From Amphiplicatus sp040216495 (GTDB lineage: Bacteria > Pseudomonadota > Alphaproteobacteria > Caulobacterales > Parvularculaceae), in the NCBI GenBank assembly GCA_040216495.1, contig JAVJPA010000175.1, positions 7,664 through 71,663 on the forward strand: a stretch of DNA of 64,000 nucleotides. The letters are read 5' to 3'. Positions 1 through 7,712 of this stretch are shown piece after piece (the stretch's first letter is position 1; the number at the start of each line of letters is the position of its first letter). The notes under the pieces are model-generated. The model ran no database searches, was not told the DNA's origin, and saw only the letters and a program-made list of their open reading frames with translations. Position numbers and translations under genes: made by a program.

Positions 1-1
1 C

Positions 2-730
2 GAGTTCGACTTGCTCGGCGTTAGCGTTGACGCTGGCGAAGCGCGCCTCTCGCCATGGGCTGTCGATTCGACCGGAGAAACGCCTGCAAGGACGCCGGCA
101 GGGCTCGATTTTAGCGCATCGAACGCATTGATGACGACTTATGGCGGACTGAGTTTGCAGGAAGCCGGCGGCGGCTTGCGCGTCATCGCGCCCGAACGAT
201 CAGGCGTCGCTTTCCGTTGGCGCATCGCGCCCAAGGCGCCGGTCAGGATCCTTGTAGACGGCAGGCTGCCGTCCGACGCGCCCATCGAAAAACAGTCCGT
301 CGAAATCGTCTCGCTCGACAGCTTCCTCGCCGGTCGGCCGCTCAAGTCGGTCGATGTGATCAAGCTCGACATAGAGGGTCACGAACTGCCGGCGCTCCTC
401 GGCGCAAAAGGACTGATCGACAAATACAAGCCGCTGCTGATGATCGAGGTTGTGAACGATCTCGTCGCCGGCAAAGGCGGCGCGCTTGAAGAGCTGTCGA
501 CTTTTCTGTCGAGCCGCGGCTACGCCTGCTTCGACGTCGTCAAAGGCAAGCCGCGCCCCGTCGACATCGCTGGCGAGCACGGCTCGAACGTCATCGCCGC
601 GCCGGAGCGTTTTCTTGACGCTGTGCTCACACTTGGCGGCCTTACGCGCGCAGACATGGCGACTGATAAGGCCGCCGGTTCTACGGCGCCGCAATCCAAT
701 AAGTCGAATCAGGTTCGCAAGAGCGCCTGA
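2..730 (+). CDS. FkbM-family methyltransferase, 5'-truncated by window edge
   Basis: The reading frame is open from the first bases of the window, so the true start lies upstream and only the C-terminal part (about 242 residues) is visible. The stretch VDVIKLDIEGHELPALLGA, followed by a segment ending MIEVV, is the hallmark of the FkbM methyltransferase C-terminal half. These SAM-dependent enzymes O-methylate sugars or other surface-glycan building blocks. A Ser/Ala/Lys-rich tail follows the domain. The gene precedes two amidotransferases and two glycosyltransferases on the same strand, which supports a role in decorating a surface polysaccharide. The methyl acceptor cannot be inferred. Confidence 0.82.
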   Translation, partial: EFDLLGVSVDAGEARLSPWAVDSTGETPARTPAGLDFSASNALMTTYGGLSLQEAGGGLRVIAPERSGVAFRWRIAPKAPVRILVDGRLPSDAPIEKQSVEIVSLDSFLAGRPLKSVDVIKLDIEGHELPALLGAKGLIDKYKPLLMIEVVNDLVAGKGGALEELSTFLSSRGYACFDVVKGKPRPVDIAGEHGSNVIAAPERFLDAVLTLGGLTRADMATDKAAGSTAPQSNKSNQVRKSA

Positions 731-987
731 CCAGGGCGAATCAGCTCCATTCGACCGGCCGCAGCGCGGGAAATCCCCCCATTCCGGGGCTTGCCTAAAG
801 ACCTTTCTCGTTCCACCCGTTTATGGTTACAGAAGAGCCCGAACGCGCCGGGTCGTACCGGCCGCCTAGGGCGAAATCCGATCAAGCGGACTCCGGCTGG
901 TCGACGATTTCGTCCTAAAACCTATAATTGAGCAAGCGCCGCGCGCCGACGCGCGGAACTTGCTCCAGCAGCAAAGAGAGCGGCTTC

Positions 988-2985
988 ATGTGCGGCATTG
1001 TCGGGGCGTATCACCCAACTCGCGACGGCGGCGCGGTCTCGCTCGATATTCTGGCGCGGATGCGCGACGCCATGGCCCATCGCGGCCCTGACGGAGTCGG
1101 CGAATGGCGCTCGGAGAACGGGCGCTGCTCCTTCGGCCACCGACGGCTCTCGATTATCGACCTGTCGACCGACGCCAACCAGCCGATGCTGAGCGCCGAC
1201 GGCAAGATCGCCGTCGTCTTCAACGGCGAGATCTACAATCACGCCGACATCAGAAAAGAACTCGAAGCGCTCGGCAAATATCAATTCCGCACCGACCATT
1301 CGGACACGGAAGTGCTGCTCTACGCCTACGCAGAATGGGGCAAGGCGTTCGTGCACAAGATGTACGGCATGTTCGCCATCGCCATCTACGACGCGCGCGA
1401 CGCCGGCAACCCCGTCATGCACTTCATCCGCGACCGGATCGGCGTCAAGCCGCTGTATTTCACGCGCACCCGGAAAGGCGAGTGGCTGTTCGCTTCCGAG
1501 ATCAAGGCGATCCTCGAACATCCCGACGTTCCGCGCGAGATGGACCCGCTCGCCTTCAATCACTATCTGTCTTTCATCGTCGCGCCGGCGCCGATGACCA
1601 TGTTCAAGGGGATTTTCAAGCTCCCCGCCGGCTACTGGGCGACGATTCATCCGAACGGACGCGCGGGCGCCGAACAATACTGGAACTGCGCGCCCGACGC
1701 CGCCGATCTCTATACGGAGAAAGAACTTCCGTTCGACGACGCCGTCGAGGAGCTGACGCGGCTTTTAAAGCTCGCCGTGAAGCGCCGCATGGTCTCCGAC
1801 GTGCCGTTCGGCGCGTTGCTATCCGGCGGCGTCGATTCGAGCATTAACGTCGCGCTGATGGCCGAGCTGATGGACCGGCCGGTGACGACCTTCACGGTCG
1901 GCTATGAAAGCTACGGCGAATTCAACGAATACGACTACGCCAAGCGCGTCGTCGACCGCTACAAGACCGACCATCACGAGACGCGCATCGATTCGCGCGA
2001 GGCGCTGAACTTCCTGCCGAAGCTCGTTCAGTATCAGGACGAGCCGATCGCCGACAATGTCTGCATCCCGCTGTATTTCCTAGCCCGCCTTGTAAAACAG
2101 GCCGGCACGACGGTCGTGCAGGTCGGCGAAGGCGCCGACGAGAACTTCCTCGGCTACTGGTGGTGCGACCATTACCGGAACAAGGCCGAGACGATCTACG
2201 ATCCGATGCGCAAGGGCGCGCGCAATTCGCATTTCAACGCGCTGCTCGCCCGCCGCGACGGAACGACCGAGGATCAGGAGATCGCCGAACGCGCCCGGCG
2301 CGGCAAGGAGCTCTTCTGGGGCGGCGCGGCCTGCTGGTGGGGCGGCATGCGCGAGATGCTCACTCCCGACCTCAAGGCGTTCGACTTCCGCGTCGACTGC
2401 CCGATAGAGGGCCTGATGCCGGAGTCGCACCAGTCGACCGACAGCCACGCCATTGTCGCTGAATATCTGGGACCGCTCGCCGGCAAGCTGAACGACCCGG
2501 AAGTGCTGCAGAAAATTCCGTATATGGAATTGAAACTGCGCCTGCCTGAACACCTGCTGATGCGCGTCGACAAGATGACCATGGCGCATTCGGTCGAGGC
2601 GCGCGTGCCGTTTCTCGACCACGATGTCGTGGAGTTCGCCCGGCGCTGCCCTGCGGACTACAAACTGAAAGACGGCGTCGGCAAGAAGATCCTCAAGAAG
2701 GCCGCCGAACCCTATGTGGACGAGGATATGCTGTACCGGCGCAAACAGGGCTTCGGCGCGCCGATCGACCGCTGGTTCCAGGAGCGCGAGTTCGGCCCCA
2801 AGACCCTGTCGCTTTTCAACCGGTCGGAGATCAAGAAGGCCGGCTATTTCGACAACCGCTATGTCGAGGATCTCCTGAAAGCGCAAATCTCCGGCAAGTC
2901 GAATTACGGCTTCCACCTTTGGACCGTGCTCAATGCAGTGCTGTGGCATGAGCACTGGATCGGCGGGGGACTCGCCGATTTCTAG
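988..2985 (+). CDS. asnB: Asparagine synthase-like glutamine amidotransferase (copy 1)
   Basis: A 665-residue class II glutamine amidotransferase fused to an asparagine synthetase domain. The start at 988 is fixed by MCGIVGAY: the catalytic Cys2 must become N-terminal, and an AGAGAG ribosome site lies just upstream. An in-frame start at 928 would bury that cysteine. The glutaminase domain (about 1-210) has the RGPDG and FNGEIYNH motifs. The ATP pyrophosphatase loop SGGVDSS begins at residue 279. Known chemistry is ATP-dependent transfer of glutamine ammonia to a carboxylate. Inside a glycosyltransferase cluster, such proteins often amidate a uronic acid rather than aspartate. That assignment is inference here. 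It is followed 15 bases later by a paralogue. Confidence 0.9.
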   Translation: MCGIVGAYHPTRDGGAVSLDILARMRDAMAHRGPDGVGEWRSENGRCSFGHRRLSIIDLSTDANQPMLSADGKIAVVFNGEIYNHADIRKELEALGKYQFRTDHSDTEVLLYAYAEWGKAFVHKMYGMFAIAIYDARDAGNPVMHFIRDRIGVKPLYFTRTRKGEWLFASEIKAILEHPDVPREMDPLAFNHYLSFIVAPAPMTMFKGIFKLPAGYWATIHPNGRAGAEQYWNCAPDAADLYTEKELPFDDAVEELTRLLKLAVKRRMVSDVPFGALLSGGVDSSINVALMAELMDRPVTTFTVGYESYGEFNEYDYAKRVVDRYKTDHHETRIDSREALNFLPKLVQYQDEPIADNVCIPLYFLARLVKQAGTTVVQVGEGADENFLGYWWCDHYRNKAETIYDPMRKGARNSHFNALLARRDGTTEDQEIAERARRGKELFWGGAACWWGGMREMLTPDLKAFDFRVDCPIEGLMPESHQSTDSHAIVAEYLGPLAGKLNDPEVLQKIPYMELKLRLPEHLLMRVDKMTMAHSVEARVPFLDHDVVEFARRCPADYKLKDGVGKKILKKAAEPYVDEDMLYRRKQGFGAPIDRWFQEREFGPKTLSLFNRSEIKKAGYFDNRYVEDLLKAQISGKSNYGFHLWTVLNAVLWHEHWIGGGLADF

Positions 2986-3000
2986 CGCGCGGACAATCCG

Positions 3001-4953
3001 ATGTGCGGCGTAGTCGCGATCTTCAAGCGGCGCGGGGGAAAGCCCCTTCCCTCGCTTGAGGCCGTCGACGCAATGACGACGGCGCTCGCCCACCGCGGGC
3101 CTGACGCGGCGGCGCGCGGCTATTACGGCGAGGGGCGCATCGCTTTCGGCCACCGGCGCCTTTCCATCGTCAATCTCGGCGAAGACGCCGACCAGCCGAT
3201 GAGCGATGCGGCGGGCCGCGTCACGCTCGTCTTCAACGGCGAGATTTACAATCACCGCGCTCTGCGCCGCGAGCTCGAGGCGGAAGGACGCATCTTCCGC
3301 ACCCGGAACTCCGACACGGAAGTCATTGTCGAGGGCTATCTCGCCTGGGGCTGGGAAAAGCTCCTGAACCGGCTGTACGGCATGTTCGCCATCGTCCTGT
3401 GGGACGACCGCGAACGGCGTCTCTACGCCGTGCGCGACCGGCTCGGGATCAAGCCGCTTTACTACGCCGAGATAGACGGACAGCTTGTTTTCGCCTCCGA
3501 GATCAAGGCGATCGCAAAGCATCCGGGCTTTTCCGCGCGCATGAACGATGCGGCGTTCTTCGACATTCTGAACGTGCTGGCGACGCCGGCGCCGCAAACG
3601 CTGTTCGACGGCGTCTTCAAGCTCGGCCTCGGCGAAACGCTCGTCGCCGGCGAGGACGGCGACATCGTCAAGCGCCGCTTCTGGTCGCTTCCCGCCGCGC
3701 CCGGAGCGGCGCCGAAAAGCCGCGCCGAAGCGGTCGAGCGCATCCGGGAGCTGGCGCAGGGCGCGGTGAAGGCGCGCCTTGTCGAGGAAGTGGAGGCAGG
3801 CGTTTTTCTTTCGGGCGGCGTCGATTCGAGCTTCGTGCTCGGCGCGGCGGCGAACGCGGGCGCCCGGCTCAAAGCGTTCACCGCCGGCTATGTGGGCGAT
3901 CCGCTCAACGAGGCCGAACCCGCCGCCGAGATCGCAAAGCATTTCGGCTGCGAGCACCACGTCATCGAGGTCGAAGAGACGAAGGCGATGGCGGCGACCC
4001 TGCGGCTGATGGCCGACATGGACGAGCCGATCGCCGACTGGGCGTGCATTCCGTTGCAGTTCCTCAGCGCCGCGATGCGCGAGATGGGGATCAAGGTCGG
4101 CCTTGTCGGCGAAGGCGCCGACGAATTGTTCTGCGGCTATGACGCCTGGCGCGATTTCATCCATGAAGACGGGCGCTGGCGGGCGCTCGCGAAGGGCGGC
4201 GACGGCGCCGGTTTTCTCGCCGATCTCGTCGCCAGAATGGCGCCCGCCTCGCGCTTCGGCCTCGCCGGCGCCGCCGACATGGCGGGGCAAGTCGCCCGCG
4301 GGCGCGGGCGCTTCCGTTCCGGCGCGGAATCGATGCGGCCTATTCAAGCGGCGCGGCTATTGAAGCAGGACTGGCGCGCGCGCGCGCCGGTGCGCGATCC
4401 TGCGTCAAAGGAGCTTTTCGAACCGGATCTTGCGCTGCGCCTCGCCGCTGCTTCCGGCGCGTGGCCTGACAGCGCCGCGACGCCGGCGGAGATATTCCGC
4501 AACCTGAGACGGCGCGATCTCGGCTTCCGCCTGCCGGAGCTTCTTCTCATGCGCGTCGACAAGGTGACGATGGGCTCGTCCATCGAGGCGCGCGTTCCGT
4601 TTCTCGATCACTATCTCGTCGAGTATGTAATGAGCTTGCCCGAAGACATCGTGCTCGAAGGCGGCGGCTCGAAACCGCTCCTGAAAGAGGCGGTGTCCGC
4701 CATCCTTCCGCCCTCGGTGCTGCAAAGAAAGAAGATCGGTCTCGGCGCGCCGATGGCGAAATGGCTGCGCGGCGATTTCGGGAATGAAGTGCGCGCGCTG
4801 ATCGACGACGAACTCGCCGACAAGGAAACGCCGTTCGACGCGGCGCGCGTCGCGGCGCTGTACGACCGCCACCGCGCGGGCGAGCGCGACTATTCCTCCT
4901 ATATCTGGCCGGTGGTGAACATTGCGCTGTGGCGCAGGAAGTGGCTCGCGTGA
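3001..4953 (+). CDS. asnB: Asparagine synthase-like glutamine amidotransferase (copy 2)
   Basis: A 650-residue paralogue of the preceding gene with the same two-domain plan. MCGVVAIF gives catalytic Cys2, RGPDAAA and FNGEIYNH mark the glutaminase domain, and the PP-loop SGGVDSS begins at residue 271. The C-terminal LLMRVDKVTM and EARVPFLDH motifs are present. All catalytic landmarks are intact, so both copies look active. The internal region between the PP-loop and the C-terminal helices differs strongly from copy 1, suggesting different acceptors. Its stop overlaps the next gene's GTG start (GTGA), so translation is probably coupled. The role is likely amidation of a sugar acid in a surface glycan, by context only. 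Confidence 0.9.
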   Translation: MCGVVAIFKRRGGKPLPSLEAVDAMTTALAHRGPDAAARGYYGEGRIAFGHRRLSIVNLGEDADQPMSDAAGRVTLVFNGEIYNHRALRRELEAEGRIFRTRNSDTEVIVEGYLAWGWEKLLNRLYGMFAIVLWDDRERRLYAVRDRLGIKPLYYAEIDGQLVFASEIKAIAKHPGFSARMNDAAFFDILNVLATPAPQTLFDGVFKLGLGETLVAGEDGDIVKRRFWSLPAAPGAAPKSRAEAVERIRELAQGAVKARLVEEVEAGVFLSGGVDSSFVLGAAANAGARLKAFTAGYVGDPLNEAEPAAEIAKHFGCEHHVIEVEETKAMAATLRLMADMDEPIADWACIPLQFLSAAMREMGIKVGLVGEGADELFCGYDAWRDFIHEDGRWRALAKGGDGAGFLADLVARMAPASRFGLAGAADMAGQVARGRGRFRSGAESMRPIQAARLLKQDWRARAPVRDPASKELFEPDLALRLAAASGAWPDSAATPAEIFRNLRRRDLGFRLPELLLMRVDKVTMGSSIEARVPFLDHYLVEYVMSLPEDIVLEGGGSKPLLKEAVSAILPPSVLQRKKIGLGAPMAKWLRGDFGNEVRALIDDELADKETPFDAARVAALYDRHRAGERDYSSYIWPVVNIALWRRKWLA

Positions 4954-6545
4954 GCGGGAAGAAACTTGAACTCGTGCTCGCCCTCGACGGGCGCAGCATT
5001 CCGCCCGAGGGTTGGACGCGGGCGCTGTTTCAGGACGCGCTGAAAGAGCTGAAAGCATTTCGCGGGCTAGCGGGTTGGCGCGCCGTGCGTCTTGTCGTCG
5101 ACAATCCAAAAGCTGTGCCGCAGCCGGCCAAGACGGCGCTGGCGCTTCTCCTTCTCTCGCCTTCGAGCGCCGAAATCGTTTCCGCCAATGGCGAAATCCG
5201 ACGTCGCATAACTTTCGCTGACATTTTCAGCGAGGCTGTCGACGGCGCGCGCTCCAGGGATGCGCACCTGAAGGCGATGAAGGAGCTTTTCGCCTGGCTC
5301 GACGCCTCGCCGGTCCGGCAGGAGAGCTATGCGCCCGCCGCGGGCGCGCCGATGGCGCTGCGTACAGGCCTCTGGTTCGGCGCCAAGGTCGGCGGCGCGT
5401 TTTCTCATGCGGCCGGCATTATCAATGCGATCCACGATGTTTTCGGCGCGGTCGATCTTCTCGCGACGGACAGCGTGCCTTGTCTCAGGCCGGAAATCGT
5501 CTCCAAGCGCATCGATCTTGCGCAGGTAAAAGGCTGGAACACTGGCGTCGGGGTTCATTTCGCCGCCAATGACGGACTTCTGGCCGAGGCTGAACGCCTT
5601 TCCGCGTCGCATGCGCCCGCCTTCATTTATCAGCGCGGCGGACTCGGCGATCTCAGCGGGCTCAGGCTTGCGCGCCAGTATCGCCGGCCTTTCGTACTTG
5701 AGTATAACGGGCCGGAAGTCTGGGTCGCCGACAATTGGGGCGACGGCATTCCTTACAAGGAAGAATTCCAGCGCGTCGAGACCGAACTGCTGCGCCGCGC
5801 AGATATCGTTCTCGCGGTGAGCGCGCCGCTGGTCGAGGACGCGGTCAACCGCGGGGCCGACGCGAGCCGGGTTCTACTTTCGCCCAACGCCGTCGATCCC
5901 GAGCGGTTCAATCCTGATATAGACGGCGCGACGGCGCAGGCTAAATACGGGTTCGGCGCGCGCCGCGCCGCCCTCCTTCTCTCCAGTTTCGGGCCGTGGC
6001 ACGGCGTTGAGAAAGCGGTCGAGGCTTACGCGGCGCTGCTGAAACGGCGGCCGGAACTCGCCGCCGAAACGACGCTCGTCCTCGCAGGCCACGGGCAAGG
6101 CCACGCCGCTGCGCAAAAGCAGGCGCAGGCTGCCGGGCTCAGGGCGGGCGAAACCGTCATCTTCACCTCCGTCATCCCCTCGGAAGAAGCGCCGGCGCTG
6201 ATGGCGGCGTCGGAAATCCTGCTTTCTCCGCAAACGGAGAACCCGGACGGCAGCGTCTTCTTCGGCTCGCCGACCAAGATATTCGAGTATATGGCGATGG
6301 CCCGTCCGATCATCGCCAGCCGTCTCGCCCAGATCGGCGAAGTGCTGGAGCACGAAAGGACGGCGCTGCTGGTTCCGCCCGGCGACGCGCAAGCGCTCAG
6401 CGCCGCGCTTGAGCGCGCCTTCACGCAGCCTGAAAGCGTCGCCGCTTTCGGCCCCGCGGCGCGCGCCGAGGCGATCCGCGCTCATAGCTGGACGGCGCGC
6501 ATCGAAGAATTGCGCGCGGGGCTTGCGCGCCTCGGGGCGCTGTAG
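4950..6545 (+). CDS. GT-B fold glycosyltransferase with N-terminal extension
   Basis: A 531-residue glycosyltransferase of the GT4/GT1 type. The start GTG at 4950 overlaps the previous stop and has AGGAAG eight bases upstream. An earlier in-frame GTG at 4929 lies inside the preceding gene and is less likely. Residues about 1-135 form an unrecognised extension. From about 137 (LRTGLWFGAKVGG) the GT-B fold begins, with LLSSFGPWHGVEKAVEAY opening the second Rossmann domain and SPTKIFEYMAMARPIIAS matching the donor-binding EX7E region. It presumably adds a sugar to a lipid-linked glycan at the cytoplasmic face of the membrane. The next gene begins immediately after the stop. Confidence 0.85.
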   Translation: MSGKKLELVLALDGRSIPPEGWTRALFQDALKELKAFRGLAGWRAVRLVVDNPKAVPQPAKTALALLLLSPSSAEIVSANGEIRRRITFADIFSEAVDGARSRDAHLKAMKELFAWLDASPVRQESYAPAAGAPMALRTGLWFGAKVGGAFSHAAGIINAIHDVFGAVDLLATDSVPCLRPEIVSKRIDLAQVKGWNTGVGVHFAANDGLLAEAERLSASHAPAFIYQRGGLGDLSGLRLARQYRRPFVLEYNGPEVWVADNWGDGIPYKEEFQRVETELLRRADIVLAVSAPLVEDAVNRGADASRVLLSPNAVDPERFNPDIDGATAQAKYGFGARRAALLLSSFGPWHGVEKAVEAYAALLKRRPELAAETTLVLAGHGQGHAAAQKQAQAAGLRAGETVIFTSVIPSEEAPALMAASEILLSPQTENPDGSVFFGSPTKIFEYMAMARPIIASRLAQIGEVLEHERTALLVPPGDAQALSAALERAFTQPESVAAFGPAARAEAIRAHSWTARIEELRAGLARLGAL

Positions 6546-7712
6546 ATGGCGAAGGGGTCGATCCTCATCGTCACCCGGCATTATCCGCCGGCGATCTCAG
6601 GCGGCGCGCGCCGTCCTTCCCTTCTCGCCGCCGGTCTGCGCGAACGCGGATGGACAGTGACCGTCGCCAGCCCGCAGGCGCCCGAAGGCGAGATAGGCTG
6701 GATCAAGACCCCTCACCCCGCCGGCGCGCGCGGCGAAGCGGCCGCAGCAGCAGGACCCGCTGCGCCGTCGCTGTTTGAAAAGATCAAATCCATCGCCCGC
6801 CGCTGGCTCTACTGGCCCGACGCCGACATGCGCTGGGCGCTCGCCGCCGCAGAGGCCGTGAAACGCGCAGGCGCAGCGCCTGACTGGATCGTGACGACGA
6901 GCCCGCCCGAGTCCGCGCACCTCGCCGGCCGCCTTATCCGGAAACAGACCGGCGCGCGCTGGCTCGCGGAAATGCGCGATAGCTGGATCGACGATCCGCT
7001 CCGGGAGGAATTGCGCGATTCAGCCTTGCGCCGGACGATAGAACGCCGCATGGCGCGCGCGCTTTTATCGAAAGCCGATCATATCGTCGCTGTCTCCGAC
7101 GCCATCGCAGCGGAGGTTGAAGCCTTACGTCTTCGTCCCGCGCCGCCCGTCGCGACGATCGGCCATTTCGCCAGAGACTCCGCTGACGGGGAGCGATATG
7201 TTTTCGCGGGGCCCGGCCCGCATTTCGTCCACACCGGCCAGTTCTCGCTTTCACACGCCGAGCGCCGCCTCGACTTGCTGCTCGAAGGGTTCGCGCCTGT
7301 GGCTCGCGCCCTGCCGGAAGCAAGACTGCATCTGATCGGCCGCCTGACGCCGGAAGAACAGGCGCGGGCGAGCTCTTCGCCGCTCGCCGCGCAGATTGTC
7401 CGTCACGGCAATCTCCCCTATGCGCAAACGCTCGCCATGCAACAATCCGCAGACGGACTGATCCTGTTCCAGCAGGGAACGGCGGCGCTGCCGGGCAAGC
7501 TCAGCGAGTATCTGTTGATGACGGCTCCGATCCTTGTCGTCGGCGACGGCCCGTGGCGGGCGCGCCTTACGGATATCTCTCACTGGCCGTTGGAGCGCGC
7601 GCAAGAAGCGCTGGCCGCACCGCGCCGCGCGCCGACGGATCATATGACTGCGGCGCTTGACCGCTACGAGGCGATTTTCGTCTCCGCTCTCCAAAAACCT
7701 AATGAGCGCTAG
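6546..7712 (+). CDS. GT-B fold glycosyltransferase (GT4-like)
   Basis: A 388-residue protein that starts directly after the previous stop. The N-terminus ILIVTRHYPPAISGGARR is the typical acceptor-domain opening of GT4 enzymes, with the glycine-rich turn facing the acceptor. MRDSWIDDP and KADHIVAVSDAIA match the conserved middle of the family. The C-terminal Rossmann domain carries HTGQFS and LPGKLSEYLLMTAPILVV, equivalent to the nucleotide-sugar donor site. Donor and acceptor are not predictable. It closes the plus-strand polysaccharide block. Its stop shares the palindrome CTAG with the stop of the convergent gene on the other strand, overlapping it by four bases. Confidence 0.83.
   Translation: MAKGSILIVTRHYPPAISGGARRPSLLAAGLRERGWTVTVASPQAPEGEIGWIKTPHPAGARGEAAAAAGPAAPSLFEKIKSIARRWLYWPDADMRWALAAAEAVKRAGAAPDWIVTTSPPESAHLAGRLIRKQTGARWLAEMRDSWIDDPLREELRDSALRRTIERRMARALLSKADHIVAVSDAIAAEVEALRLRPAPPVATIGHFARDSADGERYVFAGPGPHFVHTGQFSLSHAERRLDLLLEGFAPVARALPEARLHLIGRLTPEEQARASSSPLAAQIVRHGNLPYAQTLAMQQSADGLILFQQGTAALPGKLSEYLLMTAPILVVGDGPWRARLTDISHWPLERAQEALAAPRRAPTDHMTAALDRYEAIFVSALQKPNER

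Noticed and set aside
731..987. Possible tRNA or small RNA in the longest intergenic stretch
   Set aside because: No cloverleaf, T-loop motif or terminator hairpin is visible. I see only the ribosome site of the following gene.
2080..4347. 755-codon open frame on the minus strand
   Set aside because: It is antisense to both amidotransferase genes, which have complete motifs. Its translation is Arg/Ala/Asp-rich with no domain, as expected from high third-position GC on the opposite strand.
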